A stretch of 64,000 nt of DNA from Brachybacterium sp042666875 (GTDB lineage Bacteria > Actinomycetota > Actinomycetes > Actinomycetales > Dermabacteraceae), in assembly GCF_042666875.1 (NCBI RefSeq), contig NZ_JBHTCX010000006.1, positions 1 to 64,000 of the forward strand. The letters run 5' to 3'. Shown here piece by piece: positions 18,221 through 26,145 of the stretch. Position 1 is the first letter of the stretch. The number at the start of each line of letters is the position of its first letter. Under the pieces are notes generated by a model, which was given only the letters and a program-made list of their open reading frames with translations, did not search any database and was not told where the DNA came from. The position numbers were made by a program, and so were the translations under genes.

Positions 18221-18903
18221 GCGGTGGGTCCGTCCTGTTCGTCGGAGTCGTCGAGCGCGGCCGGGCGCGGGGCCCCGGCCTGAGGGGAGGAGGCGAGCTG
18301 GAGCCCGCCGGACTTCTCGTCGTGGATGTACCACTCGCCGGTGGTGGGGCACACCCAGGCGTCGGTGCCGTCGGTGGAGGGGATCAGCTTCTCCCCGGAG
18401 CGGCCCACCCAGGCGAGGCGCTTGGCGGGGACGCCGGCAACCAGGGCGTGCGGGGGCACGTCCTTGACGACGGTGGCACCGGCGGCGACCATCGCCCAGG
18501 CGCCGATCGTCACCGGGGCGACGCACACGGCGCGGGCGCCGATGGACGATCCCGTCTCGCAGGTGACCCCGACGGGCTCCCAGTCCGACGTCGACTTCGG
18601 CGACAGGTCCGGGTTCACCGCGCGGGGGAAGTGGTCGTTGGTGAACACGGCGGCGGGGCCGACGAAGACGCCGTCGGCGAGCACCGCGGGCTCGTAGACC
18701 AGCGCGTAGTTCTGGACCTTGCAGCCGTCGCCCATCCGCACGCCGGAGCCGATGTAGGCGCCGCGACCGATGACGCAGCCGGTGCCGAGCCTCGCGCCCT
18801 CGCGCACCTGTGCGAGATGCCAGATGGAGCTGCCGTCGCCGATGGTGGCATCGTCCGAGATGTCGGACCCCGGGGCTGCCCGGTAGGCAGGGGTTTCACT
18901 CAT
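18217..18903 (-). CDS. Hexapeptide-repeat N-acetyltransferase, WlbB/WbpD-like
   Basis: 228 residues. Residues 14-150 are left-handed beta-helix hexapeptide repeats (ATIGDGSSIWHLAQVREGAR, RLGTGCVIGRGAYIGSGV). The strings SSIWHLAQV, KVQNYALVYE and FVGPAAVFTNDHFPRA match the diagnostic blocks of WlbB/WbpD enzymes that acetylate the 3-amino group of UDP-2-acetamido-3-amino-glucuronate. A tail of about 75 residues follows, with WVCPTTGEWYIHD, then a disordered acidic end. Overlaps the aminotransferase start, and begins 23 bases after the stop of the acyltransferase gene. Confidence 0.85.
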   Translation of the reverse strand: MSETPAYRAAPGSDISDDATIGDGSSIWHLAQVREGARLGTGCVIGRGAYIGSGVRMGDGCKVQNYALVYEPAVLADGVFVGPAAVFTNDHFPRAVNPDLSPKSTSDWEPVGVTCETGSSIGARAVCVAPVTIGAWAMVAAGATVVKDVPPHALVAGVPAKRLAWVGRSGEKLIPSTDGTDAWVCPTTGEWYIHDEKSGGLQLASSPQAGAPRPAALDDSDEQDGPTA

Positions 18904-18926
18904 GGGCCCGACGATACCGCGAGCGC

Positions 18927-20036
18927 TCACCGCGGTCGGGGATGACCTGCCGTCCGCGCGGAGCTGTTGCGCATCTCGCGCACACGGGGCAGTTCGATCA
19001 GCCAGCGCGGACCCCAGCGGTCGATCACGGCCTGCATCCCGACGGCGGCCAGGAGGGCCATGACCGCCACTGCCGGGACCACCAGCAGCTCCCCGGCCGG
19101 TCCGGCGGTCAGCGAGAGCCCGTCGGCGCGGCGCCACGCGACCACCACCAGGTTCAGCACGATCGGATGGACCAGGTAGATCACCAGCGTGCGGCTGCCC
19201 ACGAAGGACCCGGCGCGAGCCACGGACCCCAGGCGGGCCAGCAGTGGCAGCAGGGCGATGCAGGCCCCGATCCCACTCATCGATGCCACCAGCTCCAGCC
19301 CGCGGGACAGGGGCAGCGGCAGTTCTGCGCGCAGCACGATCAGGGCCAGCGGGCAGAACACGGCGGTCAGCCCGAGTCCCAGGACCGGTCGCGGACGCTC
19401 CCCGACTGCCAGGATCGTCGACCGCAGGGCGAATCCGGCCGCGTACCACAGCGCGTTGTCGGTGAGCTGGAAGACGCCGTAGACGAGATCACCCCACATC
19501 TCGGCGCGCTCCATCGACTCCTGGATCACCGGTGCGGCCGCGTACAGGACCAGGGTCACTGCGAGCAGAACGCCCTTATGAGCACGCAGCAGCCGCGAGA
19601 GCACGAAGAACACCGGCAGCGCAGCGATGAACCAGTAGGGCGAGCCCACCACGAACAGCCCGGCGATCTCCCCGCGGACGAAGCCGAGCGGGTCCTCGGG
19701 CGCGTAGCGCGGCCACCCGGTGGCGGCGAACAGGAGGCTCCACAGCACGTAGGGCCAGAGCATGTCGAGCACGCGCGGTCGCAGCACCCGGGGCCACGAC
19801 CGGTGGAGGGCGCCTGCCGCGAGCAGTCCGGCCACCAGGAAGAACAGGGGCATCCGCAGCGGGATCAGGGCGAGATTCGCGCTCGCCCACCAGGCCGCGG
19901 CCCGCCCGTCGCCCAGCAGGTCCGCTCCCCCGGAGACGGCCACGTGGTAGAGGACGACAAGGATGATCGAGACCGCCCGTGCCAGGTCCAGCCAGGCGAC
20001 CCGGCCCTGCGACGTCGCCGGAGCGTGCTCGCTCAC
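18927..20036 (-). CDS. Acyltransferase family 3 membrane protein
   Basis: 369 residues from GTG 20036. Signature first helix VAWLDLARAVSIILVVLYHV with the conserved R and H, about ten transmembrane segments, and a late STLVIYLVHP-like block (RTLVIYLVHPIVLNLVVVAW). These enzymes acylate sugars across the membrane. The start overlaps the purE stop by 4 bases, so the purKE operon and the polysaccharide genes are physically joined, although functional linkage is doubtful. It is the second acyltransferase-3 in the cluster; the other is at 2479-3561. Confidence 0.75.
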   Translation of the reverse strand: MSEHAPATSQGRVAWLDLARAVSIILVVLYHVAVSGGADLLGDGRAAAWWASANLALIPLRMPLFFLVAGLLAAGALHRSWPRVLRPRVLDMLWPYVLWSLLFAATGWPRYAPEDPLGFVRGEIAGLFVVGSPYWFIAALPVFFVLSRLLRAHKGVLLAVTLVLYAAAPVIQESMERAEMWGDLVYGVFQLTDNALWYAAGFALRSTILAVGERPRPVLGLGLTAVFCPLALIVLRAELPLPLSRGLELVASMSGIGACIALLPLLARLGSVARAGSFVGSRTLVIYLVHPIVLNLVVVAWRRADGLSLTAGPAGELLVVPAVAVMALLAAVGMQAVIDRWGPRWLIELPRVREMRNSSARTAGHPRPR

Positions 20037-20551
20037 CGAGAGGCCCGCAGCGCCTCGCCCTTGCCCACCGCGATCTCGCGGAGCTCCTCCTGGAAGGCGA
20101 CCATGCGCTCACGCAGCCGAGCGGCCTCCTCGTCCCCGCCGGCCGCGAGGATGCGCGCCGCCAGCAGACCGGCGTTGCGGGCCCCACCGATGGAGACGGT
20201 CGCCACCGGCACACCGGCGGGCATCTGCACGATCGAGAGCAGGGAGTCCATGCCGTCGAGGTGCTTCAGCGCCACGGGCACGCCGATCACGGGCAGCGGG
20301 GTGAGGGCGGCGAGCATACCGGGCAGGTGCGCGGCGCCGCCCGCGCCGGCGATCACCACGCGCAGGCCGCGGTCGGCGGCGGACCGGCCCCACGCGACCA
20401 TGTCCTCGGGCATCCGGTGGGCCGAGACCACGTCGACCTCGGCCGCGATCCCGAACTCGGCGAGCGCCGCCTCGGCGGCCTCCATCACCGGGTGGTCGGA
20501 GTCGGATCCCATCACGATGCCCACCCGGGGGCGGGTCTCGGTCGCGGTCAT
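20033..20551 (-). CDS. purE: N5-carboxyaminoimidazole ribonucleotide mutase PurE
   Basis: 172 residues, normal for PurE. Class I motifs: GIVMGSDSDHPVM (residues 11-23), VVSAHRMPEDM with the active-site His45, GAGGAAHLPGM, PVIGVPVALK and LLSIVQMPAGVPVATV. It converts N5-CAIR to CAIR in purine synthesis, acting after PurK. The ATG overlaps the PurK stop by 4 bases. The C-terminus overlaps the acyltransferase start. Confidence 0.96.
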   Translation of the reverse strand: MTATETRPRVGIVMGSDSDHPVMEAAEAALAEFGIAAEVDVVSAHRMPEDMVAWGRSAADRGLRVVIAGAGGAAHLPGMLAALTPLPVIGVPVALKHLDGMDSLLSIVQMPAGVPVATVSIGGARNAGLLAARILAAGGDEEAARLRERMVAFQEELREIAVGKGEALRASR

Positions 20552-21735
20552 CGGATCTCCTTCTCGGGGCCGTCGATGATGAGCTTCTCGGCGCGGTGGG
20601 CACGCTCCAGCAGATCCTCCGCGTCGTCCCCGATCAGCGTGACGTGACCGAGCTTGCGCCCCGGCCGGACGGATTTGCCGTACAGGTGGAGCTTCAGCTG
20701 CGGGTCGGCCGCCAGCGCGGCGCAGGCGCCGGGGGCGAGGTCCTCCGCGCCGCCTCCGAGCAGATTGACCATGACGGCCACCGGCGCGACAGGATCGGTC
20801 GAGCCCAGCGGCAGATCGGCGACCGCGCGCAGATGCTGCTCGAACTGCCCGGTCACCGCGCCGTCCATGGACCAGTGCCCGGTGTTGTGGGGGCGCATGG
20901 CCAGTTCGTTGACGCTCACCTCGCCGTCCTCGGTCTCGAAGAGCTCGACGGCGAGCATGCCGACGACGCCGAGGTCCTCCGCGATGTCCTGAGCGAGGCG
21001 CTGGATGCGGCGCTGGGCCGCGACGTCGAGCCCCGGAGCAGGTGCGACCACCTCGTAGCAGACCCCGTCCTTCTGGACCGACTGGACGACGGGATAGGCG
21101 ACGACCTCTCCCCCGGGACGCCGGGCCACCTGCGCGGAGAGCTCACGGGTGAAGGGCACCAGCTCCTCGGCCAGCAGCTCGCCGTGCGCGGCGAGCCAGT
21201 CGTCGGCCTGGTCGTCCGCCTCGACGATGCGCACCCCGTGCGCGTCGTACCCGCCGCGCGGGGTCTTGACCACGACCCGGCCGCCGGTCTCGGCGAGCGT
21301 CTCGGCGAGATCCTCGCGGGAGCCGATCCGCCACCAGCGCGGGCAGGGATGCCCGAGCGCGGTCAGGCGCTCGCGCATGACGAGCTTGTCCTGGGCGTGG
21401 ACGAGGGCGGCCGGGCCGGGGCGCACGGCGGCGCCGTCGGCCTCGAGGCGTTCGAGGATCGCGGTGGGCACGTGCTCGTGGTCGAAGGTGATCGCGTCGA
21501 CCTCCCCCGCGAGGCCCCGCACGGCCTGCTCGTCGTCGTGGCGGCCCAGGCGCACCCGGCCGGCGACGGCGGCGGCGCTCTCCTCGGGGGCCGTGGCCAG
21601 CACGGTGGTGGCCAGGCCGAGCTCGATGGCCGGGCCCAGCATCATCCGGGCCAGCTGCCCGCCGCCGACGATGCCGACGGCAGCGGCATGGGGCGATGGC
21701 GCACGATGTTCTGAGGGCTGCGGGGTCTCGGACAC
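20548..21735 (-). CDS. purK: N5-carboxyaminoimidazole ribonucleotide synthase PurK
   Basis: 395 residues from GTG 21735. ATP-grasp enzyme: IVGGGQLARMMLGPAIELGL at the N-terminus (PurK fold), ITFDHEHVPTAILERL, RVVVKTPRGGYDAHGVRIV (ATP-binding), EELVPFTRELSAQVARRPGG, and late NELAMRPHNTGHWSMDGA with the Mg-binding Asn. It makes N5-CAIR from AIR, bicarbonate and ATP for PurE. A -10-like TACACT lies just 7 bases upstream, pointing to a leaderless transcript separate from the sensor kinase gene 18 bases away. Confidence 0.95.
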   Translation of the reverse strand: MSETPQPSEHRAPSPHAAAVGIVGGGQLARMMLGPAIELGLATTVLATAPEESAAAVAGRVRLGRHDDEQAVRGLAGEVDAITFDHEHVPTAILERLEADGAAVRPGPAALVHAQDKLVMRERLTALGHPCPRWWRIGSREDLAETLAETGGRVVVKTPRGGYDAHGVRIVEADDQADDWLAAHGELLAEELVPFTRELSAQVARRPGGEVVAYPVVQSVQKDGVCYEVVAPAPGLDVAAQRRIQRLAQDIAEDLGVVGMLAVELFETEDGEVSVNELAMRPHNTGHWSMDGAVTGQFEQHLRAVADLPLGSTDPVAPVAVMVNLLGGGAEDLAPGACAALAADPQLKLHLYGKSVRPGRKLGHVTLIGDDAEDLLERAHRAEKLIIDGPEKEIR

Positions 21736-21742
21736 GGCGGTC

Positions 21743-21748
21743 AGTGTA
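21743..21748 (-). promoter_or_regulatory. -10 box for a probable leaderless purK transcript
   Basis: Minus strand TACACT, then 7 bases, then the GTG of purK. Actinobacterial transcripts usually start 6-8 bases after a TAnnnT box, so the RNA would begin at or next to the start codon, and no Shine-Dalgarno sequence is present. No clear -35 box is visible. Confidence 0.5.
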
Positions 21749-21753
21749 CGAGG

Positions 21754-23136
21754 TCAGGCGCGCGACCGCGGGCGGCGCCGGACGACGGACCCCTGCGGCA
21801 GCTCCTCAAGCTCGTCGGGGGCGGGGAGGTCCTCGCCCTCGCCGTCGGCTTCGGCGTCGGTGCCCTCCGGGGGCGGCACGTCGTCCTCCCCCGGGGCGGA
21901 GATGAGGAACACGCCGAAGGTCGCGGGCCGCTCGGTCAGCAGCTCGAGCCGGCCGCCGTCGTCCTCGACCAGGGTGCGGGCCAGGGCCAGACCCACGCCG
22001 GTGCCGGAGGAGCTGCGGCCGGAGACGGAGCGCTCGAAGATCCTCGAGCCGAGCGCCGGGTCGATGCCGCCCCCCTCGTCCATGACCTCGATGACGGTCG
22101 AGTGCTCGTTGCGGCGCACCTTGACGGTGGTCCGACCGTCGCCGTGCATCAGGGCGTTCTCGATGAGGGTGGCCAGCACCTGCGTCAGCGGCCCCGGCGA
22201 TCCCCACACGGCGGCGCTGCGCGGCACCTGGATCCGCAGCTCGCGCTGGGCGCGGCGGTAGGCGGGCGACCACTCCTCGCTCTGCTGGGTGAGCACCGTG
22301 CGCAGCTCGACCACGCCGGGGGTGCGGCGCTGGGACGAGCGCGGGGCGTTGATGAGGTCGTGGACCACCTCGGTGAGTCGGTCGATCTGCTCCAGCGAGA
22401 TGCGGGCCTCGTCGCGCACCCACTCCTCGGAGCTGGTCGCCAGGATCTCGTCGAGCCGCATCGACAGGGCGGTCAGCGGCGTGCGCAGCTGGTGGGAGGC
22501 GTCCGAGGCGAGCTGGCTCTCCGCCTCGAGGCGCTCGGTGAGCATCGCACCGGAGCGGGTGAGCTCCTCGGCGACGTCATCGATCTCGGCGATCCCCGAG
22601 GGCGTCCACGGCCCGCGGGCGCGGCCGCTGCCCATCTCCTCCGCGCGCCGGCTGAGCCGGGCCAGGGGCATCGAGATCCGCTGGGCCTGCCACAGCGCGA
22701 CGGAGACGCCGATGGAGACGGCCGAGAGCCCGGCGACGATGATGAGCACCCACGCGCTCGCGGTGTGGGCGGCCACGTCGGACTCCGGGATGGCCACGGT
22801 GATCTCCTGGCCGTCGGTGCCGAAGGTGGAGACCTCCACGGGGTTCTTGCCGGGCGGCTCCCCGGCCTGCAGGGTCTGACCGTCGTGGACGACGGTGATC
22901 GCCACGTCGAGGTCGGCCTGCTCGTCGACCCGCCGCTGCAGCATCGCCTCATCGAGAGGACGGCCCTCGGACAGCCTCTCCTCGGTGTCCACGCGCACGT
23001 CGTCGAGGATCTGGTTCGCCGTGCTCGAGAGGGACTGCTCGTTCAGCTTCAGCCAGGAGTACCCCAGCGGGATACCCAGCAGGAGCACCGAGAGGACCAC
23101 CGTGATGATGGTGGCCTGCAGCACGCGCTGCCACAC
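21754..23136 (-). CDS. Two-component sensor histidine kinase
   Basis: 460 residues. Transmembrane helices at about 9-28 and 126-148 enclose a roughly 95-residue extracytoplasmic sensor; a HAMP-like linker follows (QRISMPLARLSRRAEEMGSG). The H-box SDASHQLRTPLTALS has phospho-acceptor His215. ATPase boxes: N-box ATLIENALMHGDG, G1 VMDEGGGIDP, G2 GTGVGLALARTLVEDDGG. The last 50 residues are acidic/proline-rich. The GTG start at 23136 lies 3 bases after the response-regulator stop. Signal unknown. Confidence 0.9.
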   Translation of the reverse strand: MWQRVLQATIITVVLSVLLLGIPLGYSWLKLNEQSLSSTANQILDDVRVDTEERLSEGRPLDEAMLQRRVDEQADLDVAITVVHDGQTLQAGEPPGKNPVEVSTFGTDGQEITVAIPESDVAAHTASAWVLIIVAGLSAVSIGVSVALWQAQRISMPLARLSRRAEEMGSGRARGPWTPSGIAEIDDVAEELTRSGAMLTERLEAESQLASDASHQLRTPLTALSMRLDEILATSSEEWVRDEARISLEQIDRLTEVVHDLINAPRSSQRRTPGVVELRTVLTQQSEEWSPAYRRAQRELRIQVPRSAAVWGSPGPLTQVLATLIENALMHGDGRTTVKVRRNEHSTVIEVMDEGGGIDPALGSRIFERSVSGRSSSGTGVGLALARTLVEDDGGRLELLTERPATFGVFLISAPGEDDVPPPEGTDAEADGEGEDLPAPDELEELPQGSVVRRRPRSRA

Positions 23137-23139
23137 GTG

Positions 23140-23844
23140 TCAGCTCTCCGCGCCGGTCTCGAACCGGAAACCGACACCCCTCACCGTGGTGATCCGGCGC
23201 GGGTCCGTGGCGTCGTCACCGAGCTTGCGGCGCAGCCACGAGACGTGCATGTCCAGGGTCTTGGTCGAGCCCCACCATTCGGCGCCCCACACCTCGCGCA
23301 TCAGGTCGTCACGGGTGACGACGCTCCCGGCCTCGCGCACCAGCACGGTCAGCAGGTCGTACTCCTTGGCCGACAGGCTCAGCTCGTGCCCGTCGGCGTA
23401 GGCGCGGCGGGCGGAGACCTCGAGGGTCACGCCGTTGACGTCGTAGGCGTCGCCGGATTCCTCCATGGCCTGGGACCGCCGCATGAGGGCGCGGATCCGG
23501 GCCTGCAGCTCCCCGAGGCGGAAGGGCTTGGTGACGTAGTCGTCGGCCCCGGCGTCCAGGCCGACCACGGCGTCGACCTCGTCGGCCCGTGCGGTCAGGA
23601 TCAGGATCGGCGATTCGAGGCCGCCCTTGCGCAGTCGCCGGGCCACCTCGAGCCCGTCGACATCGGGCAGGCCGAGATCCAGGATCACGACGTCGATCGG
23701 GTCCCCTCCGGCGGCGATGGCGAGCGCGTCCATGCCCCGCGATGCGCGCGCGACGGTGTACCCCTCGCGGTCGAGTGCGCGGGAGAGCGGTTCAGCGATG
23801 GCCGAGTCGTCCTCGACGAGTAGCAGTCGTGTCACGCGCTCCAT
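23140..23844 (-). CDS. OmpR-family response regulator
   Basis: 234 residues. Receiver domain residues 6-118: acidic pair E11/D12/D13, phosphorylation site D56 (VVILDLGLPDVDG), T84, K106 in DDYVTKPFRLGEL. Winged-helix DNA-binding domain 135-230 with ELSLSAKEYDLLTVLVREAG, VWGAEWWGSTKTLDMHVSWL and RRKLGDD. Partner of the histidine kinase 3 bases downstream. VTRLLLVEDD from codon 4 is an alternative start. Target genes are not apparent from the window. Confidence 0.92.
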   Translation of the reverse strand: MERVTRLLLVEDDSAIAEPLSRALDREGYTVARASRGMDALAIAAGGDPIDVVILDLGLPDVDGLEVARRLRKGGLESPILILTARADEVDAVVGLDAGADDYVTKPFRLGELQARIRALMRRSQAMEESGDAYDVNGVTLEVSARRAYADGHELSLSAKEYDLLTVLVREAGSVVTRDDLMREVWGAEWWGSTKTLDMHVSWLRRKLGDDATDPRRITTVRGVGFRFETGAES

Positions 23845-23914
23845 CGTACGTCGCCGCCCTCACAGCGGGCTGGTCGTGCCCTGAACCGGGGTGTTGCCTG
23901 CTCCGATGCCCAGG

Positions 23915-25096
23915 TCAGTACCTCAGGTCCAGCGGCGCCGAGCGGTCACGGCGCATCTCCATCACGTGCACCGTGCCGATGCCGTGCAGCTCGACGTCCT
24001 CGCCGTCGGCGGTGGCGAATCCGCCCGGCAGCGCCCGCTCGACCGCGGCGGCGGTCTCGTCGTCGACCACCACGGTGCCGGGACGGGCCACCGACTCCAT
24101 GCGCGCGGCCAGGTTGACCTTGGGCCCGAACACGTCGCCGTAGCGGGAGAACATCGACCCCCAGGACAGGCCCACGCGCACCGGCGGCAGGCCCTGGTCG
24201 GCGGTGATGATCTCGGCGAGGCTGACGGCGATCTGGGCGCCGTCCTCCGGCGTGTCGGCGAGGAACATGATCTCGTCGCCCACGGTCTTGACCACGCGGC
24301 CGCCGCCGACGGAGATGACGTCGCGGCCGACCGCCTCGAAGCGGCCGACGACGTCGGCCAGCTCGGCGCCGGTGAGGTCCTGGGCCAGACGGGTGAACTG
24401 GACCAGGTCGGCGAAGCCGACGGCCCGCTGCAGCGGGAACAGCTCGTCGGTGTCGCGGTGGAGGACCTCGGAGCCCGCGCGGGCGGCGTAGGCGGCGAGC
24501 TGGCGACGGAAGGCGAACATCACCTGGGACTCGAGGGTCTCGAGCAGCTCGGGGATGGTGTCGAGCATCTGCTGGCGGGCCTCGGCGTCGTCCGTGCCGT
24601 CGGCGTGCTTGGCCTCATCGACCAGCGCCTCGGTGATCCACATGGCCAGCCGGCCCATGTGGAAGCCCAGCCCGCGCGTGATGCTGGCGAAGGCCCGTTC
24701 GGAGAGCACGCCGTCCTCGACGATGGCGGCGAGGTCGCCGATCGAGTAGGCGTCCTCCTCGGTGAACACGACGGTGTCCTCGTCCACCGGGGTGAAGCCC
24801 AGCGAGCGCCAGTACACGGAGGTGAGGCGCTCGGGGATGTCGTGCTGCTGGGCGAGGTCACGGCGCGAGTACTTGCGCGACCCCTGCAGCAGCACCTTCT
24901 CCAGCGCTCCCACGCTGCGGCGCACGGCGGCGAAGCGGCGATTGAGGTCCAGGATCTCCTGGTCCCCCAGCGGGGTCGCGTCGAGATCGGGAGAGTCCTC
25001 CGGCGAGAGCGACGGCTCGCCGGGCGGACGGGTCCCGTCCGAGGGCGCAGAGCGCTCCGCGCCGTCGCGCTCCAGGTCTTCCATTCCGCCCGTCAC
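23915..25096 (-). CDS. Adenylate cyclase class III with Rv1264-like N-terminal regulatory domain
   Basis: 393 residues from GTG 25096, selected because AAGGAGG lies about 10 bases upstream and the start overlaps the birA stop by 4 bases. Residues 1-45 are acidic and likely disordered. Residues 70-215 contain a helical domain (YSRRDLAQQHDIPERLTSVY; FTEEDAYSIGDLAAIVEDG) like the autoinhibitory pH-sensing domain of Mycobacterium Rv1264. The catalytic domain (225-393) has both metal aspartates (D230, D274), K270 and D321 expected for ATP specificity, and N328/R332. So it should make cAMP. No membrane segment: cytosolic. Confidence 0.85.
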   Translation of the reverse strand: MTGGMEDLERDGAERSAPSDGTRPPGEPSLSPEDSPDLDATPLGDQEILDLNRRFAAVRRSVGALEKVLLQGSRKYSRRDLAQQHDIPERLTSVYWRSLGFTPVDEDTVVFTEEDAYSIGDLAAIVEDGVLSERAFASITRGLGFHMGRLAMWITEALVDEAKHADGTDDAEARQQMLDTIPELLETLESQVMFAFRRQLAAYAARAGSEVLHRDTDELFPLQRAVGFADLVQFTRLAQDLTGAELADVVGRFEAVGRDVISVGGGRVVKTVGDEIMFLADTPEDGAQIAVSLAEIITADQGLPPVRVGLSWGSMFSRYGDVFGPKVNLAARMESVARPGTVVVDDETAAAVERALPGGFATADGEDVELHGIGTVHVMEMRRDRSAPLDLRY

Positions 25097-26016
25097 CTGC
25101 CGTGCTCCTCCTTCTCGACGCCGTCGCCGGCGTCCGTCGCGGGCCATTCCGGCCCGCCCGGCCTCAGATGTCTCACGTCGCCGATATCCACGGTGGCCTC
25201 GCCGCCGGCCTCGAGGTCCACGACCAGCCTGCCGCCGGCCTCGATCGTCCGCGCGATGCCGTGCAGGGCGCCGGCGACGTCTCCCACGGGCTCGACCCGC
25301 ACCTTACGCCCGATTGTGAGGCACGTCATAGTGTACCGCCGACGAGTACCCGCACCATCCCCGTCTCCCCCACTGGACTCGAGCGCGTCGAGCTCGCTGG
25401 CGAGGGCGGTGACCAGGTGGCCCGCGATCGCCTCACGGAGCGAGGCGGCATCGGCAGCACCCGTCCGGTCGTCCGCTCCGGGCCGGATCCCGTCCGCGCC
25501 GAGCAGCCAGGCGGTACCGGGCACGAGGGAGCCGTCGACCGCACGCACCGGCCCGCGCAGATTCAGGCCGATGCCGATCAGCACGTCACGGGCTCCGTGT
25601 CCCTCGACGAGGATGCCCCCGAGCTTGCGGCCGTCGGCGGTGTGGATGTCGTTGGGCCACTTCAGTCCCAGCGCGGCCCCGTCGGTCCCGACGGCGGCGG
25701 CCAGGGCGTCGATCGCCGCCAGCCCCGCTGCCAGCGGGATCCACCCGCGACCGTCCGGTCCGAGGGCGGAGCGGTGGGCGTAGGTCAACGACAGGCTGGC
25801 TCCGTCGGGGCTGGCGAAGGCCCGCCCGAGCCGCCCCCGGCCGGCCGTCTGCTCGCGCGCGCTGACCGCGAAGGGAGCCTGCTCGCCGGCCTCCAGGCGG
25901 CGCCGGGCCTCATCCTGCGTGGACGTGAGGATTCCCATCGAATGGATCGCCGCGCCGGCCTGCTCGCCGTCGCTCCGACCCCGTGCCGTGCCTCGTCCCA
26001 TGCCTCGTCCCGTCAC
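25093..26016 (-). CDS. birA: Biotin--[acetyl-CoA-carboxylase] ligase BirA
   Basis: About 307 residues. Catalytic landmarks: ILTSTQDEARRR (biotin-pocket start), REQTAGRGRLGRAFASPDGA (the GRGR ATP loop), GLKWPNDIHTADGRKLGGIL with the catalytic Lys, and IGIGLNLRGP. The C-terminal beta-barrel (IGRKVRVEPVGDVAGALHG) is present; the N-terminal HTH of E. coli BirA is absent, so it is a monofunctional ligase. GTG 26016 has GGTGAGG 5 bases upstream; ATG 26001 is an alternative. It sits divergently from the carboxylase beta-subunit gene and would biotinylate the BCCP domain encoded at 30502-32280. Confidence 0.92.
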   Translation of the reverse strand: MTGRGMGRGTARGRSDGEQAGAAIHSMGILTSTQDEARRRLEAGEQAPFAVSAREQTAGRGRLGRAFASPDGASLSLTYAHRSALGPDGRGWIPLAAGLAAIDALAAAVGTDGAALGLKWPNDIHTADGRKLGGILVEGHGARDVLIGIGLNLRGPVRAVDGSLVPGTAWLLGADGIRPGADDRTGAADAASLREAIAGHLVTALASELDALESSGGDGDGAGTRRRYTMTCLTIGRKVRVEPVGDVAGALHGIARTIEAGGRLVVDLEAGGEATVDIGDVRHLRPGGPEWPATDAGDGVEKEEHGR

Positions 26017-26081
26017 TGCTGCCTCACCGGTGCCCGTGCCCGTCCTCGCCGCGGACCAGCCGTTCCCGGCCAGCGGTAGCG

Positions 26082-26087
26082 TAGTAT
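26082..26087 (+). promoter_or_regulatory. -10 box for the carboxyltransferase gene
   Basis: TAGTAT in the 129-base divergent gap between birA and the carboxyltransferase gene. Transcription from it would start near 26094, leaving about 50 untranslated bases before the GTG at 26146 and ruling out the upstream ATG at 26092. No convincing -35 box was found. Confidence 0.4.
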
Positions 26088-26145
26088 CCCCGTGTTCATC
26101 ACCGAAGGATTCATGGCGGCCGCGCAGGCCGCAGCAGGAGGCCCC

